Shown here: piece by piece, positions 25,763 through 33,784 of the stretch | Layout: each line of letters begins with the position of its first letter | How positions within the stretch are numbered: position 1 is the stretch's first letter | NCBI RefSeq assembly: GCF_011752045.1 | Contig: NZ_JAAKXW010000002.1 | Span: 62,001 to 126,000, forward strand | Length of the DNA stretch: 64,000 nucleotides | From: Microbacterium hydrocarbonoxydans | GTDB taxonomy: Bacteria > Actinomycetota > Actinomycetes > Actinomycetales > Microbacteriaceae | Direction: 5' to 3' | The notes under the pieces: generated by a model | Databases searched by the model: none | Told to the model about the DNA's origin: nothing | What the model saw: the letters and a program-made list of their open reading frames with translations, nothing else | Position numbers and translations under genes: made by a program

Positions 25763-25876
25763 GTGCGAGGTCAGAAGCGCATCCCCACCGGCATCCGGAA
25801 CCGCTGCACGGTCAGAAACGCACCGGAAACGGGCCGCGGAGCAGCCTTTTCGACCACGCACCAACGCGGATGCCGA
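25763..25876. repeat. TTTCTGACC-family repeat cluster
   Basis: TGCGAGGTCAGAA (25764-25776) and TGCACGGTCAGAA (25805-25817) are direct repeats 41 bp apart. TTTTCGACCACGCACC (25847-25862) is a related unit in the opposite orientation. They resemble the 30-bp units at 15389-15448. The cluster fills most of the 310-bp gap 25652-25961 between PL6 and lacI2; I see no gene there. Confidence 0.5.
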
Positions 25877-25914
25877 CGAGCACGGATGCCGTACGACGCG
25901 GCACCCCGCGGATG

Positions 25915-25935
25915 CCGCCGGGGCCCCTCCGGCGG
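25915..25935 (-). terminator. Hairpin downstream of lacI2
   Basis: CCGCCGG (25915-25921) and CCGGCGG (25929-25935) give a 7-bp GC stem 27 nt beyond the lacI2 stop. It could also end the convergent PL6 transcript. Confidence 0.4.
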
Positions 25936-25961
25936 AGTGCCCTCGGGCCGGCAGGCGGGGA

Positions 25962-27008
25962 TCAGTGCGCGGCGGGACCGGTGGAGCCGCGCACCACGAG
26001 GTTCGTGGCGAGGTCGAAGCCGCCGCTGGGCGCCTCGCCGCCGGTGACCCGCCCGAGCAGGGCGCTCATGGCGTGGTCGCCTCCTTCACGCAGCGGGGAC
26101 TTCACCGTGGTGAGGGAGGGAGAGGTGAAGTCGGCACCGAAGATGTCGTCGAAGCCGACGACGCTGATGTCGCCGGGGATCCGGATGCCGGTCTCGACGA
26201 GCTCCTGCATGAGGCCGATTGCGATGAGGTCGTTGTAGGCGAACACCGCGGTCGCCCCGCTGTCGCGCACGGCGACCGCCGCGCTGCGCCCGCCGACGAC
26301 CGTCGGCGCGACCGGGTCGAGGGTGACGAGGTCGATGTGCGCCCACTCGCAGCGCTGGGCGAGCAGCTCGCCGCGGCGACGCGCCATCCACGACAGCGTC
26401 GGCCCCGGCACGTAGGCGATGCGGCTGTGGCCGAGGCCACGCAGGTGACGCACGGCCTCCGCGATGCCGTGCTGCAGGTCGGGCACCACGGAGAGCACAT
26501 CGTCGATGAGGCGGTTCACGACGGCGACCGGCTTCTGCCTCGCGAGCGCCGTGATCTGCTCGTCCGACATGCGAGGGGTCGCCAGCAGCAGGCCGTCGAC
26601 CATGCGCAGCATCCGCTGGGCGCGCTCGTACTCGCGCTCGTCCGACTCCTCGGATTCGGTGAGCACGAGGGTGTAGCCCGCGCGCGTGGCGGCCGCCTCC
26701 GCACCACGGATGACGTCGAAGAAGACCGGGTTCGTGATGTCGGAGACGACGAGCCCCACGATCGAGGTGCGACCGGTCGGCAGCGCCCGCGCCATCGGGT
26801 TCACCTGGTAGTTCAGCGACTCGGCGGCGGCGCGGATCCGGCGTTCGGTGACGGCGTTCACGCGGCCGGGACGGTTCAGCGCACGCGACACCGTCGACGG
26901 GTTGACGCCCGCGAGCTTCGCGACGTCGTAGATGGTGACGCTCTCCGACGGGCGCTCCGACGCGGCATCCGTCTCGCCGGGCTCTCCGACGGCGCTGTCA
27001 TCAGCCAA
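25962..27008 (-). CDS. LacI-family transcriptional regulator 2 (uronate locus)
   Basis: A 348-residue LacI repressor. The HTH TIYDVAKLAGVNPSTVSRALN lies at about 25-45, the hinge region around 60-75, and VVGFDDIFGADFTSPSLTTVKSPL marks the C-terminal domain. It starts with TTG at 27008, 2 nt after the stop of the UxuB-like gene, with GGAG at good spacing; it is therefore translated from the same transcript. It most likely senses a uronate-pathway intermediate and acts at the operator between uxuB and uxaC. Confidence 0.85.
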   Translation of the reverse strand: MADDSAVGEPGETDAASERPSESVTIYDVAKLAGVNPSTVSRALNRPGRVNAVTERRIRAAAESLNYQVNPMARALPTGRTSIVGLVVSDITNPVFFDVIRGAEAAATRAGYTLVLTESEESDEREYERAQRMLRMVDGLLLATPRMSDEQITALARQKPVAVVNRLIDDVLSVVPDLQHGIAEAVRHLRGLGHSRIAYVPGPTLSWMARRRGELLAQRCEWAHIDLVTLDPVAPTVVGGRSAAVAVRDSGATAVFAYNDLIAIGLMQELVETGIRIPGDISVVGFDDIFGADFTSPSLTTVKSPLREGGDHAMSALLGRVTGGEAPSGGFDLATNLVVRGSTGPAAH

Positions 27009-27010
27009 TG

Positions 27011-28342
27011 TCAGCTCCTCACTGCCTCGGCACGCGGAACGGCGCCGATCGGGTCCGCGTCCAGCCTACGGATCTCCCGCCCGATCGCGGCGCGCATCGC
27101 GCGCATGACGCCGGACTCGTCCACGCCGGCGAGCAGCGCGTCGACCTCGGTCTCGGAGTGTCCGCCGGCGACCGCCCATGCGGCGATCGCCGACGCAGGC
27201 GCCGAGACCGCGCCGCCGCTGCGCACCGCATGCGCGAGCACGGGCACGACGCGCTGCGGCAGCTTGTGCGCGCCGTCCGTCGCGATCTGGGCGAGGAGGT
27301 GCCGGATGCGCGGGTTGGCGAACCGCGTGCGGGTCGCCGCGATCGCCTCGGCGAGCTCGGCGGCGGGGAGGTCGCAGCTCGCCGCCGCGGCCTCCCAGTA
27401 CTCCTCGACGAGGGCGCGGAGCGCCGGATCGCCGAAGGCGCCGGCGACATCGTCCACGCCGCGCAGCAGCCCCTGGTACGCGAGCAGCGAGTGCGCCCCG
27501 TTGAGGATGCGGAGCTTGCGTCGCTCGTAGGGGCCGAGATCGGCGGTGAAGCGGACGCCCGCGCTCGCCCAGTCCGGGTGCGGGCCGGCGAAGCCCTCCT
27601 CGATGACCCACTCGGAGAACGGCTCGGTGACCACGGTGCCCTCGTCGCGGATGCCGGTGGCGCGCTCGACCTCGTCGATGTCGGCACCGGTCGTGCGGGG
27701 CGTGATCCGATCGACCATGGAGGAGAGGAAGACGACGCTCTGCTCGATCCAGCGGGCGAGGGACGGGTCGAGGGCCAGCGCGGCGCCGAGGACCACGGAC
27801 CGCGTGACGGCGCCGTTCCCGCCGAGATTGTCGCAGCTGATGACGGTGAGCGGTCCCGCAACGGACCTGCGCCGCGCGGCGAGGCCCAGGGCGAGGCGCA
27901 CCGGTGCGGTGGCGATCGGCGCCTCGGGGTCGGCGGCGTGACGCAGATCGGCGGCGACCGCCGGCGCCGCCGTGTCCAGCCGGCCGCGGGTGTCGAGGGC
28001 GTACCCGGCTTCGGTGATCGTGAGCGTGAGGACGTTCGTGCCGGGGTCGGCCAGGACCGCCTCCCAGGCCTGGCGGTCGGACCCGTCGTGAACCGAGCGG
28101 ATGCTGCCGATCTGCGTGAACGCGTCGCCGTCCGCCCCGCGGGTGAGCAGCGTGTACCGCCCCCCGCGAGCCTGGAGCAGCCGCGCCTGCTCGCCGGAGC
28201 GTCCGGTGAAGGCCGCGATCCTCCAGCTCTCCCCCGCAGGCGCCGCCCGCTGGGTGTACCAGGCCTGGTGGGCGCGGTGGAAGGCGCCCACGCCCAGGTG
28301 GGCGACGGTGGCTGTCTCGGCCCCGGGATGCCCGTCGTGCAT
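27011..28342 (-). CDS. uxuB: Fructuronate reductase-like long-chain mannitol dehydrogenase (UxuB family)
   Basis: A 443-residue NAD-dependent dehydrogenase of the polyol-specific long-chain family. HLGVGAFHRAHQAWYT near the N-terminus is the nucleotide-binding signature, and KLRILNGAHSLLAYQG carries the catalytic Lys-Asn-His array. It would reduce D-fructuronate to D-mannonate. The neighbouring uronate isomerase supports UxuB over mannitol dehydrogenase, though tagaturonate reductase cannot be excluded. ATG 28342 has AGGAG seven bases upstream. Mannonate dehydratase, the next enzyme, is not in the window. Confidence 0.85.
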   Translation of the reverse strand: MHDGHPGAETATVAHLGVGAFHRAHQAWYTQRAAPAGESWRIAAFTGRSGEQARLLQARGGRYTLLTRGADGDAFTQIGSIRSVHDGSDRQAWEAVLADPGTNVLTLTITEAGYALDTRGRLDTAAPAVAADLRHAADPEAPIATAPVRLALGLAARRRSVAGPLTVISCDNLGGNGAVTRSVVLGAALALDPSLARWIEQSVVFLSSMVDRITPRTTGADIDEVERATGIRDEGTVVTEPFSEWVIEEGFAGPHPDWASAGVRFTADLGPYERRKLRILNGAHSLLAYQGLLRGVDDVAGAFGDPALRALVEEYWEAAAASCDLPAAELAEAIAATRTRFANPRIRHLLAQIATDGAHKLPQRVVPVLAHAVRSGGAVSAPASAIAAWAVAGGHSETEVDALLAGVDESGVMRAMRAAIGREIRRLDADPIGAVPRAEAVRS

Positions 28343-28393
28343 GCGGTCTCCTCGTCTCTGGAGCCGACGTCCGCGTCGGCCTCCCCCAGTGTA

Positions 28394-28411
28394 ATGGCAA
28401 ACGGTTGCCAT
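28394..28411. promoter_or_regulatory. LacI-type operator, site 3, between uxuB and uxaC
   Basis: ATGGCAAACGGTTGCCAT, a near-perfect palindrome, lies in the 134-bp divergent promoter region and can control both directions. It matches the operators at 17673, 18793 and 33655. Confidence 0.75.
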
Positions 28412-28476
28412 AACGGACTGTGACCGGTAACGTCGAGCCGGGGCCCTCCCCTGCGCACGACCCGCCGAAGGACAGC

Positions 28477-29889
28477 ATGCCGACCACGAAGATGCATCCG
28501 GACCGCCTCTTCCCGAGCGATCCGATCACCCGCGACATCGCCCGCGAGCTCTACCTCACGGTCGCCGACGCACCGATCTGCTCCCCGCACGGTCACGTGC
28601 CCGCCGCCCTGCTCGCGGACGACGAGCCCTTCGCCTCCCCCACCGACCTCCTCATCACGGGCGACCACTACGTGACCCGCGTGCTGCACGGCGCCGGCGT
28701 CCCCCTCGGCACCGTGCAGGCCCCCGCCGGAGAGCCCGCGGTCGACCCGCGCGCGGCCTGGCGCGTGCTCGCCGCCCACTGGCACCTCTTCCGCGCCACG
28801 CCCGTGCAGTACTGGCTCGAGTATCAGCTCAGCGAGGTCTTCGGCGTCTCCGAGCGCCTCAGCGCGGAGACCGCCGACGCCCTGTACGACGAGATCGCCG
28901 AGCGCCTCGCCGAGGACGACTTCCGCCCCCGCGCGCTGTTCGAGCGCTTCGGCGTCGACGTGCTGGCGACCACCGACGACCCCGCCGACGACCTCGCCGC
29001 GCACCGCGCCCTCGCCGAGGATCCGAGCTTCCACGGCCGGGTGCTGCCCACCTTCCGCGCCGACCGCATCATGGACCCGGCGACACCCGGGTGGATCCCC
29101 GCGCTCGACCGGCTGGCCGCGGCATCCGGCATCCCCTGCGGCACCCACTCCGGCCTGCTCGAGGCGCTGCGCGCCCGTCGCGCGTACTTCCGCGGCCTCG
29201 GCGGCACAGCGACCGACACCGGCGTCGCCGACGCGTGGGCCGTGCCGCTCGCTGCGGCCGAGGCGGAGCGCATCCATGCCGCCGGGCTCCGGGGCCGCGC
29301 GACCGCCGCAGAGGGCGTGGCCTACCGCCGCGACATCCTGTACCGGCTGATCGAGATGTCCGCAGAGGACGGCATGGTCATGCAGCTGCACCCCGGGGTG
29401 CACCGCAACCACCACGCGCCGACGCTCGCGCGGCACGGCGCCGACACCGGTCACGACCTGCCGCTGCCCACGACGTTCACCGAGCCGCTGCGGCGCGCCC
29501 TCAACGACTTCGGCACCGGCACGGCGCTGCGGCTCGTGCTGTTCACGGTCGACGAGACCGCGTTCTCCCGCGAGCTCGCCCCGCTCGCGGGCTTCTATCC
29601 GAGCGTGTACGTGGGCGCCCCGTGGTGGTTCCTGGACACCCCCGACGCCATGGAACGCTACCGTCGCGCCATCACCGACAGCGCCGGCTTCGCGAAGACA
29701 TCCGGGTTCATCGACGACACCAGGGCGTTCTGCTCGATCCCCGCGCGGCACGACATGGCCCGCCGGGCGGACGCCTCGTACCTCGCCTCCCTGGTCGCCA
29801 CGCATCGACTGACCGAGGCGGATGCCGCCGACATCGCCCTCGACCTGGTGCAGCGCATCCCGTACGACACCTTCCGCATCCCGCGCTGA
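28477..29889 (+). CDS. uxaC: Uronate isomerase
   Basis: A 470-residue amidohydrolase-superfamily isomerase converting glucuronate to fructuronate (or galacturonate to tagaturonate). The SPHGHVPAAL motif places metal ligands His38 and His40; MQLHPGVHRNHH and the C-terminal TRAFCSIPARHDMARR region match actinobacterial UxaC. Length equals the family norm. ATG 28477 with AAGGA six bases upstream was preferred to an upstream start at 28420. It is divergent from the UxuB-like gene across a LacI operator, so the two steps are co-regulated. No signal peptide: cytoplasmic. Confidence 0.93.
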   Translation: MPTTKMHPDRLFPSDPITRDIARELYLTVADAPICSPHGHVPAALLADDEPFASPTDLLITGDHYVTRVLHGAGVPLGTVQAPAGEPAVDPRAAWRVLAAHWHLFRATPVQYWLEYQLSEVFGVSERLSAETADALYDEIAERLAEDDFRPRALFERFGVDVLATTDDPADDLAAHRALAEDPSFHGRVLPTFRADRIMDPATPGWIPALDRLAAASGIPCGTHSGLLEALRARRAYFRGLGGTATDTGVADAWAVPLAAAEAERIHAAGLRGRATAAEGVAYRRDILYRLIEMSAEDGMVMQLHPGVHRNHHAPTLARHGADTGHDLPLPTTFTEPLRRALNDFGTGTALRLVLFTVDETAFSRELAPLAGFYPSVYVGAPWWFLDTPDAMERYRRAITDSAGFAKTSGFIDDTRAFCSIPARHDMARRADASYLASLVATHRLTEADAADIALDLVQRIPYDTFRIPR

Positions 29890-29924
29890 GCGGCGGGGCC
29901 GGAGGCCCGGTGGCCGCCCTGCCC

Positions 29925-30022
29925 GTTCACAACTCCTCAGATTCCGCCTGCGGGCGCATCTCGAAGGGCGGGATCACGCGGCACGACACGGGAGCAGCGT
30001 GCGGTCTTGAGGAATTCTGCAC
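29925..30022. repeat. 98-bp palindromic element, copy B
   Basis: The left end GTTCACAACTCCTCAG (29925-29940) is identical to copy A; the right end TTGAGGAATTCTGCAC (30007-30022) matches 12 of 16 positions. Total length is again 98 bp, and the core aligns without gaps with copies A and C. It lies between convergent uxaC and PL6-2. Confidence 0.7.
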
Positions 30023-30049
30023 CACGTCGCGACGGCCCGAACGCGACGA

Positions 30050-30079
30050 AGCGCCGGGGAGGAATCCCTCCCCGGCGCT
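30050..30079 (-). terminator. Terminator of the CBM32/PL6 operon
   Basis: AGCGCCGGGGAGG (30050-30062) and CCTCCCCGGCGCT (30067-30079) form a perfect 13-bp stem with a 4-nt loop, 14 nt after the PL6-2 stop, followed on the minus strand by TTCGTCG. Confidence 0.75.
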
Positions 30080-30092
30080 CCCCCTCCGGCCG

Positions 30093-32024
30093 CTACGGCG
30101 CGCTAGGGCCGACCTTCGACGTGGTCAGCGGGGCACGTGTCGCCGGGTTGCTCGTCACCTCGTGGGCGCCGACGTCGTAGACGCCCGCACGCAGCCGGCC
30201 CTCGATGTCGTCCGTCACCCAGGTGCCGTGGTCGGTCATGAACGCCGCGTTCACCGCGGGGCTCGACGAGCCGATCTTCCACACGCCCGCCGCGTCCTGC
30301 GCGAGCTGCGGGTTCACCCGGGTGTAGCCCACCGTGGGGATGTTGCCGTTGGCGGCCGATCCCCACAGGATGTTGCCGCGCCAGTAGAAGTCCTGCATGA
30401 GCGGCACGTCGGCGAGCTTGCCCGTGGACCCCTGGAAGATGTTGTCCACGATGGTCACACGGAGCGGCGGAAGTGTGCGGTGCGTCTCACCCGCGAGCCC
30501 GTTGACGTTGTTCGCCACGGTGTTCAGGCCGATGCGGATGCGGTCGGGGGCGTCGTACTGCTCACGCGAGTCGTCGCTCTCGCCCACGAAGTGATCGCGC
30601 ACCGTGCCGGAGCCGACGATGATGGCGCCGTCGGTGTCGGTGATCCCGCTCACGTGGTTGTTCATGATGACGTGGTCGTTGCCGTAGATGCGGATGCCGT
30701 TGTCGCCGTTCATGATGTAGTTCGACAGCACCTTGTTGTCGTTCCCGTGGCGCAGCACGATGCCGCCCTCGCTGTTGCGGATCGTGTTGTACCGGATGGT
30801 GTGGCCGCTCGTCTTCACCGAGATCGCCTCGGGGTCGCCGTTCGCGTTCTCGAACAGGTTGTACTCCACGATCGCGCCGCCGCTGGAGAGCGCCTTCGGG
30901 CTGGTGCCGAGGCGGATCGGCTCGCCGCCGTTGGTGCCGGTGAAGTTGTGGTCGGAGAAGTAGTTGTGGTGGATGTGGGAGTTCTTGGCGACCGTCACCC
31001 TGTCGGGACCCTCGATGCCGAGGTAGACGCCGATCGAGTCCTTGCCGTGGAACCAGTTGTACGCGATCTCCGAGTCGTCGGAGCGGACGATCAGGTTGTG
31101 ATTCGCCGCGTCGGAGAACGCGAACTCGTTGCGGACGAAGTCCACCGCCTTGCTGCTCGAGCCCACGTCGATCGTCGTCGACTGCGTGAACCGGAACCCC
31201 TGGATGCTGATGTCGTGCACGCCGGAGAAGGAGAAGCTCGATGATCCGGTGAGCGTCACTCCGCCGACGGTCTCGGCCCTGACGACCACCGGCGCCGATG
31301 AGGTCCCGGAGGCGCTGGAGCCGAGGCTCACCGCCGAGGAGACGCTGTAGCTGCCGTTCTTCAGCACGATCGTGTCGCCGGGGTCGGAGGCGTTGATCGC
31401 GCTCTGCAGCGCCGAGATCGAGGTGACCGTGGTTGTCGGGCCGCTGGTTCCGCCACCGCCCGTCGTGCCGGGCGTGCCGTAGACCTGGAGCTCCCAGAGC
31501 GAGTAGCCGTACGACGTGCCACGGGCGGTGCCGTAGACGCGCAGGTAGCGGCCGGTTCCGCTCAGGCCCGTGATGTCGTCGGTTCCGCCGTTGCCGGCGG
31601 TCTCGTCCTTGAGCGTGGTCCAGTTCGTGCCGTCGTCCGAGATCTGCACCTTGTACTTCGACGCGTAGGCGACCTCCCAGTTCAGGAGCACGCGGGAGAC
31701 CGTCGCCCCCTCGCCGAGGTCGACCGTGATCCACTGCGGGTCGACGCCTTCTTCGCTCGCCCAGCGCGTGGTCGACGAGCCGTCGACGGCGGCGAATGCC
31801 GGGAACGCGGATGTCTCCAGGGAGGATGCCGTCGCCGGACGCCCCTGCGAGATGAGGGTCTCGGCGAGCGGTCCGACCTCGGCGGCGGTCAGCGGCCCTG
31901 CCTGGCCTGCCGGCGCGGCGTGCAGCGGAGCGGTCTCGGCGGCGCCGGCGGCCGCCGGCACGCAGGTCAGCGACAGCGTCGCCGCGGCGAGCACCGCGAT
32001 GACCCGATGGGTGGTCTTCATCAT
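30093..32024 (-). CDS. Secreted CBM32-PL6 polysaccharide lyase
   Basis: A 643-residue exported lyase. A Sec signal peptide (1-29) is followed by an F5/8C-type CBM32 (about 57-183), a Gly/Thr linker and a PL6 parallel beta-helix (about 199-640). NGGEPIRLG, NGDPEAISVKTS (Lys404) and GGIVLRHGN (Arg425) reproduce the catalytic pattern of chondroitinase B, again 21 residues apart. Residues 43-53, PLTAAEVGPLA, look like the C-terminal tail of a PL6 enzyme stranded before the CBM. It is second in an operon with another CBM32 protein (47-nt gap) and probably degrades the same substrate as the PL6 at 24170. Confidence 0.9.
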   Translation of the reverse strand: MMKTTHRVIAVLAAATLSLTCVPAAAGAAETAPLHAAPAGQAGPLTAAEVGPLAETLISQGRPATASSLETSAFPAFAAVDGSSTTRWASEEGVDPQWITVDLGEGATVSRVLLNWEVAYASKYKVQISDDGTNWTTLKDETAGNGGTDDITGLSGTGRYLRVYGTARGTSYGYSLWELQVYGTPGTTGGGGTSGPTTTVTSISALQSAINASDPGDTIVLKNGSYSVSSAVSLGSSASGTSSAPVVVRAETVGGVTLTGSSSFSFSGVHDISIQGFRFTQSTTIDVGSSSKAVDFVRNEFAFSDAANHNLIVRSDDSEIAYNWFHGKDSIGVYLGIEGPDRVTVAKNSHIHHNYFSDHNFTGTNGGEPIRLGTSPKALSSGGAIVEYNLFENANGDPEAISVKTSGHTIRYNTIRNSEGGIVLRHGNDNKVLSNYIMNGDNGIRIYGNDHVIMNNHVSGITDTDGAIIVGSGTVRDHFVGESDDSREQYDAPDRIRIGLNTVANNVNGLAGETHRTLPPLRVTIVDNIFQGSTGKLADVPLMQDFYWRGNILWGSAANGNIPTVGYTRVNPQLAQDAAGVWKIGSSSPAVNAAFMTDHGTWVTDDIEGRLRAGVYDVGAHEVTSNPATRAPLTTSKVGPSAP

Positions 32025-32071
32025 GCAGTTTCCGATCTTCGTTGATGGGGGGTGGGGTTACTGCGTCGGGA

Positions 32072-33556
32072 TCACGGCGTGACCGCGATGTTCGTGAGTC
32101 CGTTCACCGCATTGCTGACGGTGTTGGAGGCGTACACCCTGTTGGGGTTGCCGGAGCACTTCGACGTCGAGGTCACGAGCACGGCGTACTTCCCGACGTC
32201 GCCGAGATCGGAGTCGTTGCTCCGCCACACGTTGCCGCAGCCGTACCCCTCGAGGGGGTTGTGCGTCTCGTACCCGTTGGCGAAGGTGCCGGGGCTGGAG
32301 AAGGCGCCGGTGTTGCCCTCGAAGAGGTAGCCGTTGCCCTTCACATCGACCCAGGAGTCCGCCGAGTTCTGGCCGGAGAGACCCGTGCCGTCGAAGACGT
32401 TGCCGCGGATGACGCCGCCGGCGGTGCCCTCCTTGATGTCGATGTGCTCGGCGGCGATGCCCGGTCCGAAGACGTTGTCGATGACCTGCACCCGGTCGGA
32501 GCGGTCGCGCCCCGAGGAGTCGGCGTAGCAGGGGAAGTTCGACTTCGCGGAGCCGAGGTAGAGGCCCTCGCCGTAGCCGGGCTGCGCGAGCCCGGTGCGG
32601 GTGATCTCGGAGTTCCGGATCACGCCGTCCGCCGAGGACTTCCGGAAGTGCACGCCCTCGTCCTCGATGTCGCGCACGAGCACGCCGTCGATCGTCACGT
32701 GCGTGGCGGCGTCGAGGACGATGCCCTTCTTCGCGTCGGCCACGGTCAGGCCGGTGACGTTCCAGTGCGAGGCGCCGTACAGCCAGAGCCCGTAGCCGGA
32801 GTCCCAGCCGTCACCCGGGTGGGGGCATCCGTTCAGCGTGCCGCTGGGGCCGTCGTTGGTGAGGATCGCGCTGCGCGGTCCGGTGAGCGTGATCGGAGCG
32901 GATGCCGTGCCCGGCCTCGTCGCGACGAAGCTGCCCTGGTACGTGCCGGGGGCGAGCCGGATGGTCTGCCCCGGCACCGCGGCGGCGAGAGCGTCGGTGA
33001 GCTGCGCGGAGGTGGCGACGTCGACGACCGTGCCGGCCGGCGGGGTGCCGGTGCCGGCGGCGCCGTAGACCTGCAGCTCCCAGAGCGAGTAGCCGTAGGA
33101 CGTGCCTCGGGCGGTGCCGTGCACCCGGAGGTAGCGGCCGGTGCCGCTGAGGCCGGTGATGTCGTCGATGCCGCCGTCGCCGTCGGTCTCCGCGGCCAGG
33201 GTGGTCCAGGCCGTCCCGTCGGCGGAGAGCTGGATCGTGTAGTCGGTCGCGTAGGCGGCCTCCCAGTTCAGCAGCACCCGGCTGACGGATGCTCCGGCGC
33301 CGAGGTCGACGGTGATCCACTGCGGGTCGACGCCCTCGAGGCTGGCCCACCGGGTGCTCGCGGAGCCGTCGACGGCGGCGCTCGCGGGAAAGGACGAGGT
33401 CTCCAGGGAGGATGCCGTCGCCGGACGGCCTTGAGAGATCAGGGTCGGCGTCGCCTCGGCTGCCGCCGAGGTGGCGACGGCGAGGGGGAGTACGACGGCT
33501 GCGGCCGCGAGCATGGTCAGCAGCCGTCGGCGGACGGTGGGTCGTGCGTGTGACAT
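32072..33556 (-). CDS. Secreted CBM32 parallel beta-helix protein
   Basis: A 494-residue exported protein with a Sec signal peptide (1-33), CBM32 (about 38-165) and a right-handed beta-helix (about 175-490) of unassigned family. The CBM is nearly the same as that of the neighbouring PL6 enzyme (about four in five residues identical by eye). The helix shows EGVHFRKSSADGVIRNSEITR and HIDIKEGTAGGVIRGNVFDG, a Lys-containing pattern compatible with a lyase or epimerase, but not the PL6 signatures. ATG 33556 has AGGAG at good spacing. A LacI-type operator lies 99 bp upstream. Confidence 0.8.
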   Translation of the reverse strand: MSHARPTVRRRLLTMLAAAAVVLPLAVATSAAAEATPTLISQGRPATASSLETSSFPASAAVDGSASTRWASLEGVDPQWITVDLGAGASVSRVLLNWEAAYATDYTIQLSADGTAWTTLAAETDGDGGIDDITGLSGTGRYLRVHGTARGTSYGYSLWELQVYGAAGTGTPPAGTVVDVATSAQLTDALAAAVPGQTIRLAPGTYQGSFVATRPGTASAPITLTGPRSAILTNDGPSGTLNGCPHPGDGWDSGYGLWLYGASHWNVTGLTVADAKKGIVLDAATHVTIDGVLVRDIEDEGVHFRKSSADGVIRNSEITRTGLAQPGYGEGLYLGSAKSNFPCYADSSGRDRSDRVQVIDNVFGPGIAAEHIDIKEGTAGGVIRGNVFDGTGLSGQNSADSWVDVKGNGYLFEGNTGAFSSPGTFANGYETHNPLEGYGCGNVWRSNDSDLGDVGKYAVLVTSTSKCSGNPNRVYASNTVSNAVNGLTNIAVTP

Positions 33557-33654
33557 CGTCGTCTCCTGCGCGGTTCGAAGAGCATCCGACGGAGCCGGTC
33601 GGCACCGTTCGTAAAACTTCTTACCATTACTCGGCCATCGCGCACCAGCATTTT

Positions 33655-33670
33655 TGGCAAACGCTTGCCA
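33655..33670. promoter_or_regulatory. LacI-type operator, site 4, upstream of the CBM32 operon
   Basis: TGGCAAACGCTTGCCA differs from the site at 18793 only in the two central bases. It lies 99-114 bp upstream of the CBM32 beta-helix start and links the secreted lyases to the uronate regulon. Confidence 0.7.
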
Positions 33671-33740
33671 GGCCGAGCAGGATCACTCTATGCCACGAGA
33701 TAGCTCTCATGCCAGTGCCGTCTCGTGCGGCGGCGGGCGG

Positions 33741-33768
33741 CGGGAGACGGGAGACGCCAGACGCCAGA
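33741..33768. repeat. 7-bp tandem repeats
   Basis: CGGGAGA twice, then CGCCAGA twice, in direct succession, 17 bp past the stop of the isomerase gene at 33785. It is a short intergenic microsatellite-like run. Confidence 0.5.
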
Positions 33769-33784
33769 CCGACAGCAGCGAGCT

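Noticed and set aside
33741-33768. Phase-variable repeat controlling a gene
   Set aside because: The 7-bp units lie downstream of the nearest stop codon, not in a promoter or reading frame, so a switching role is unlikely.
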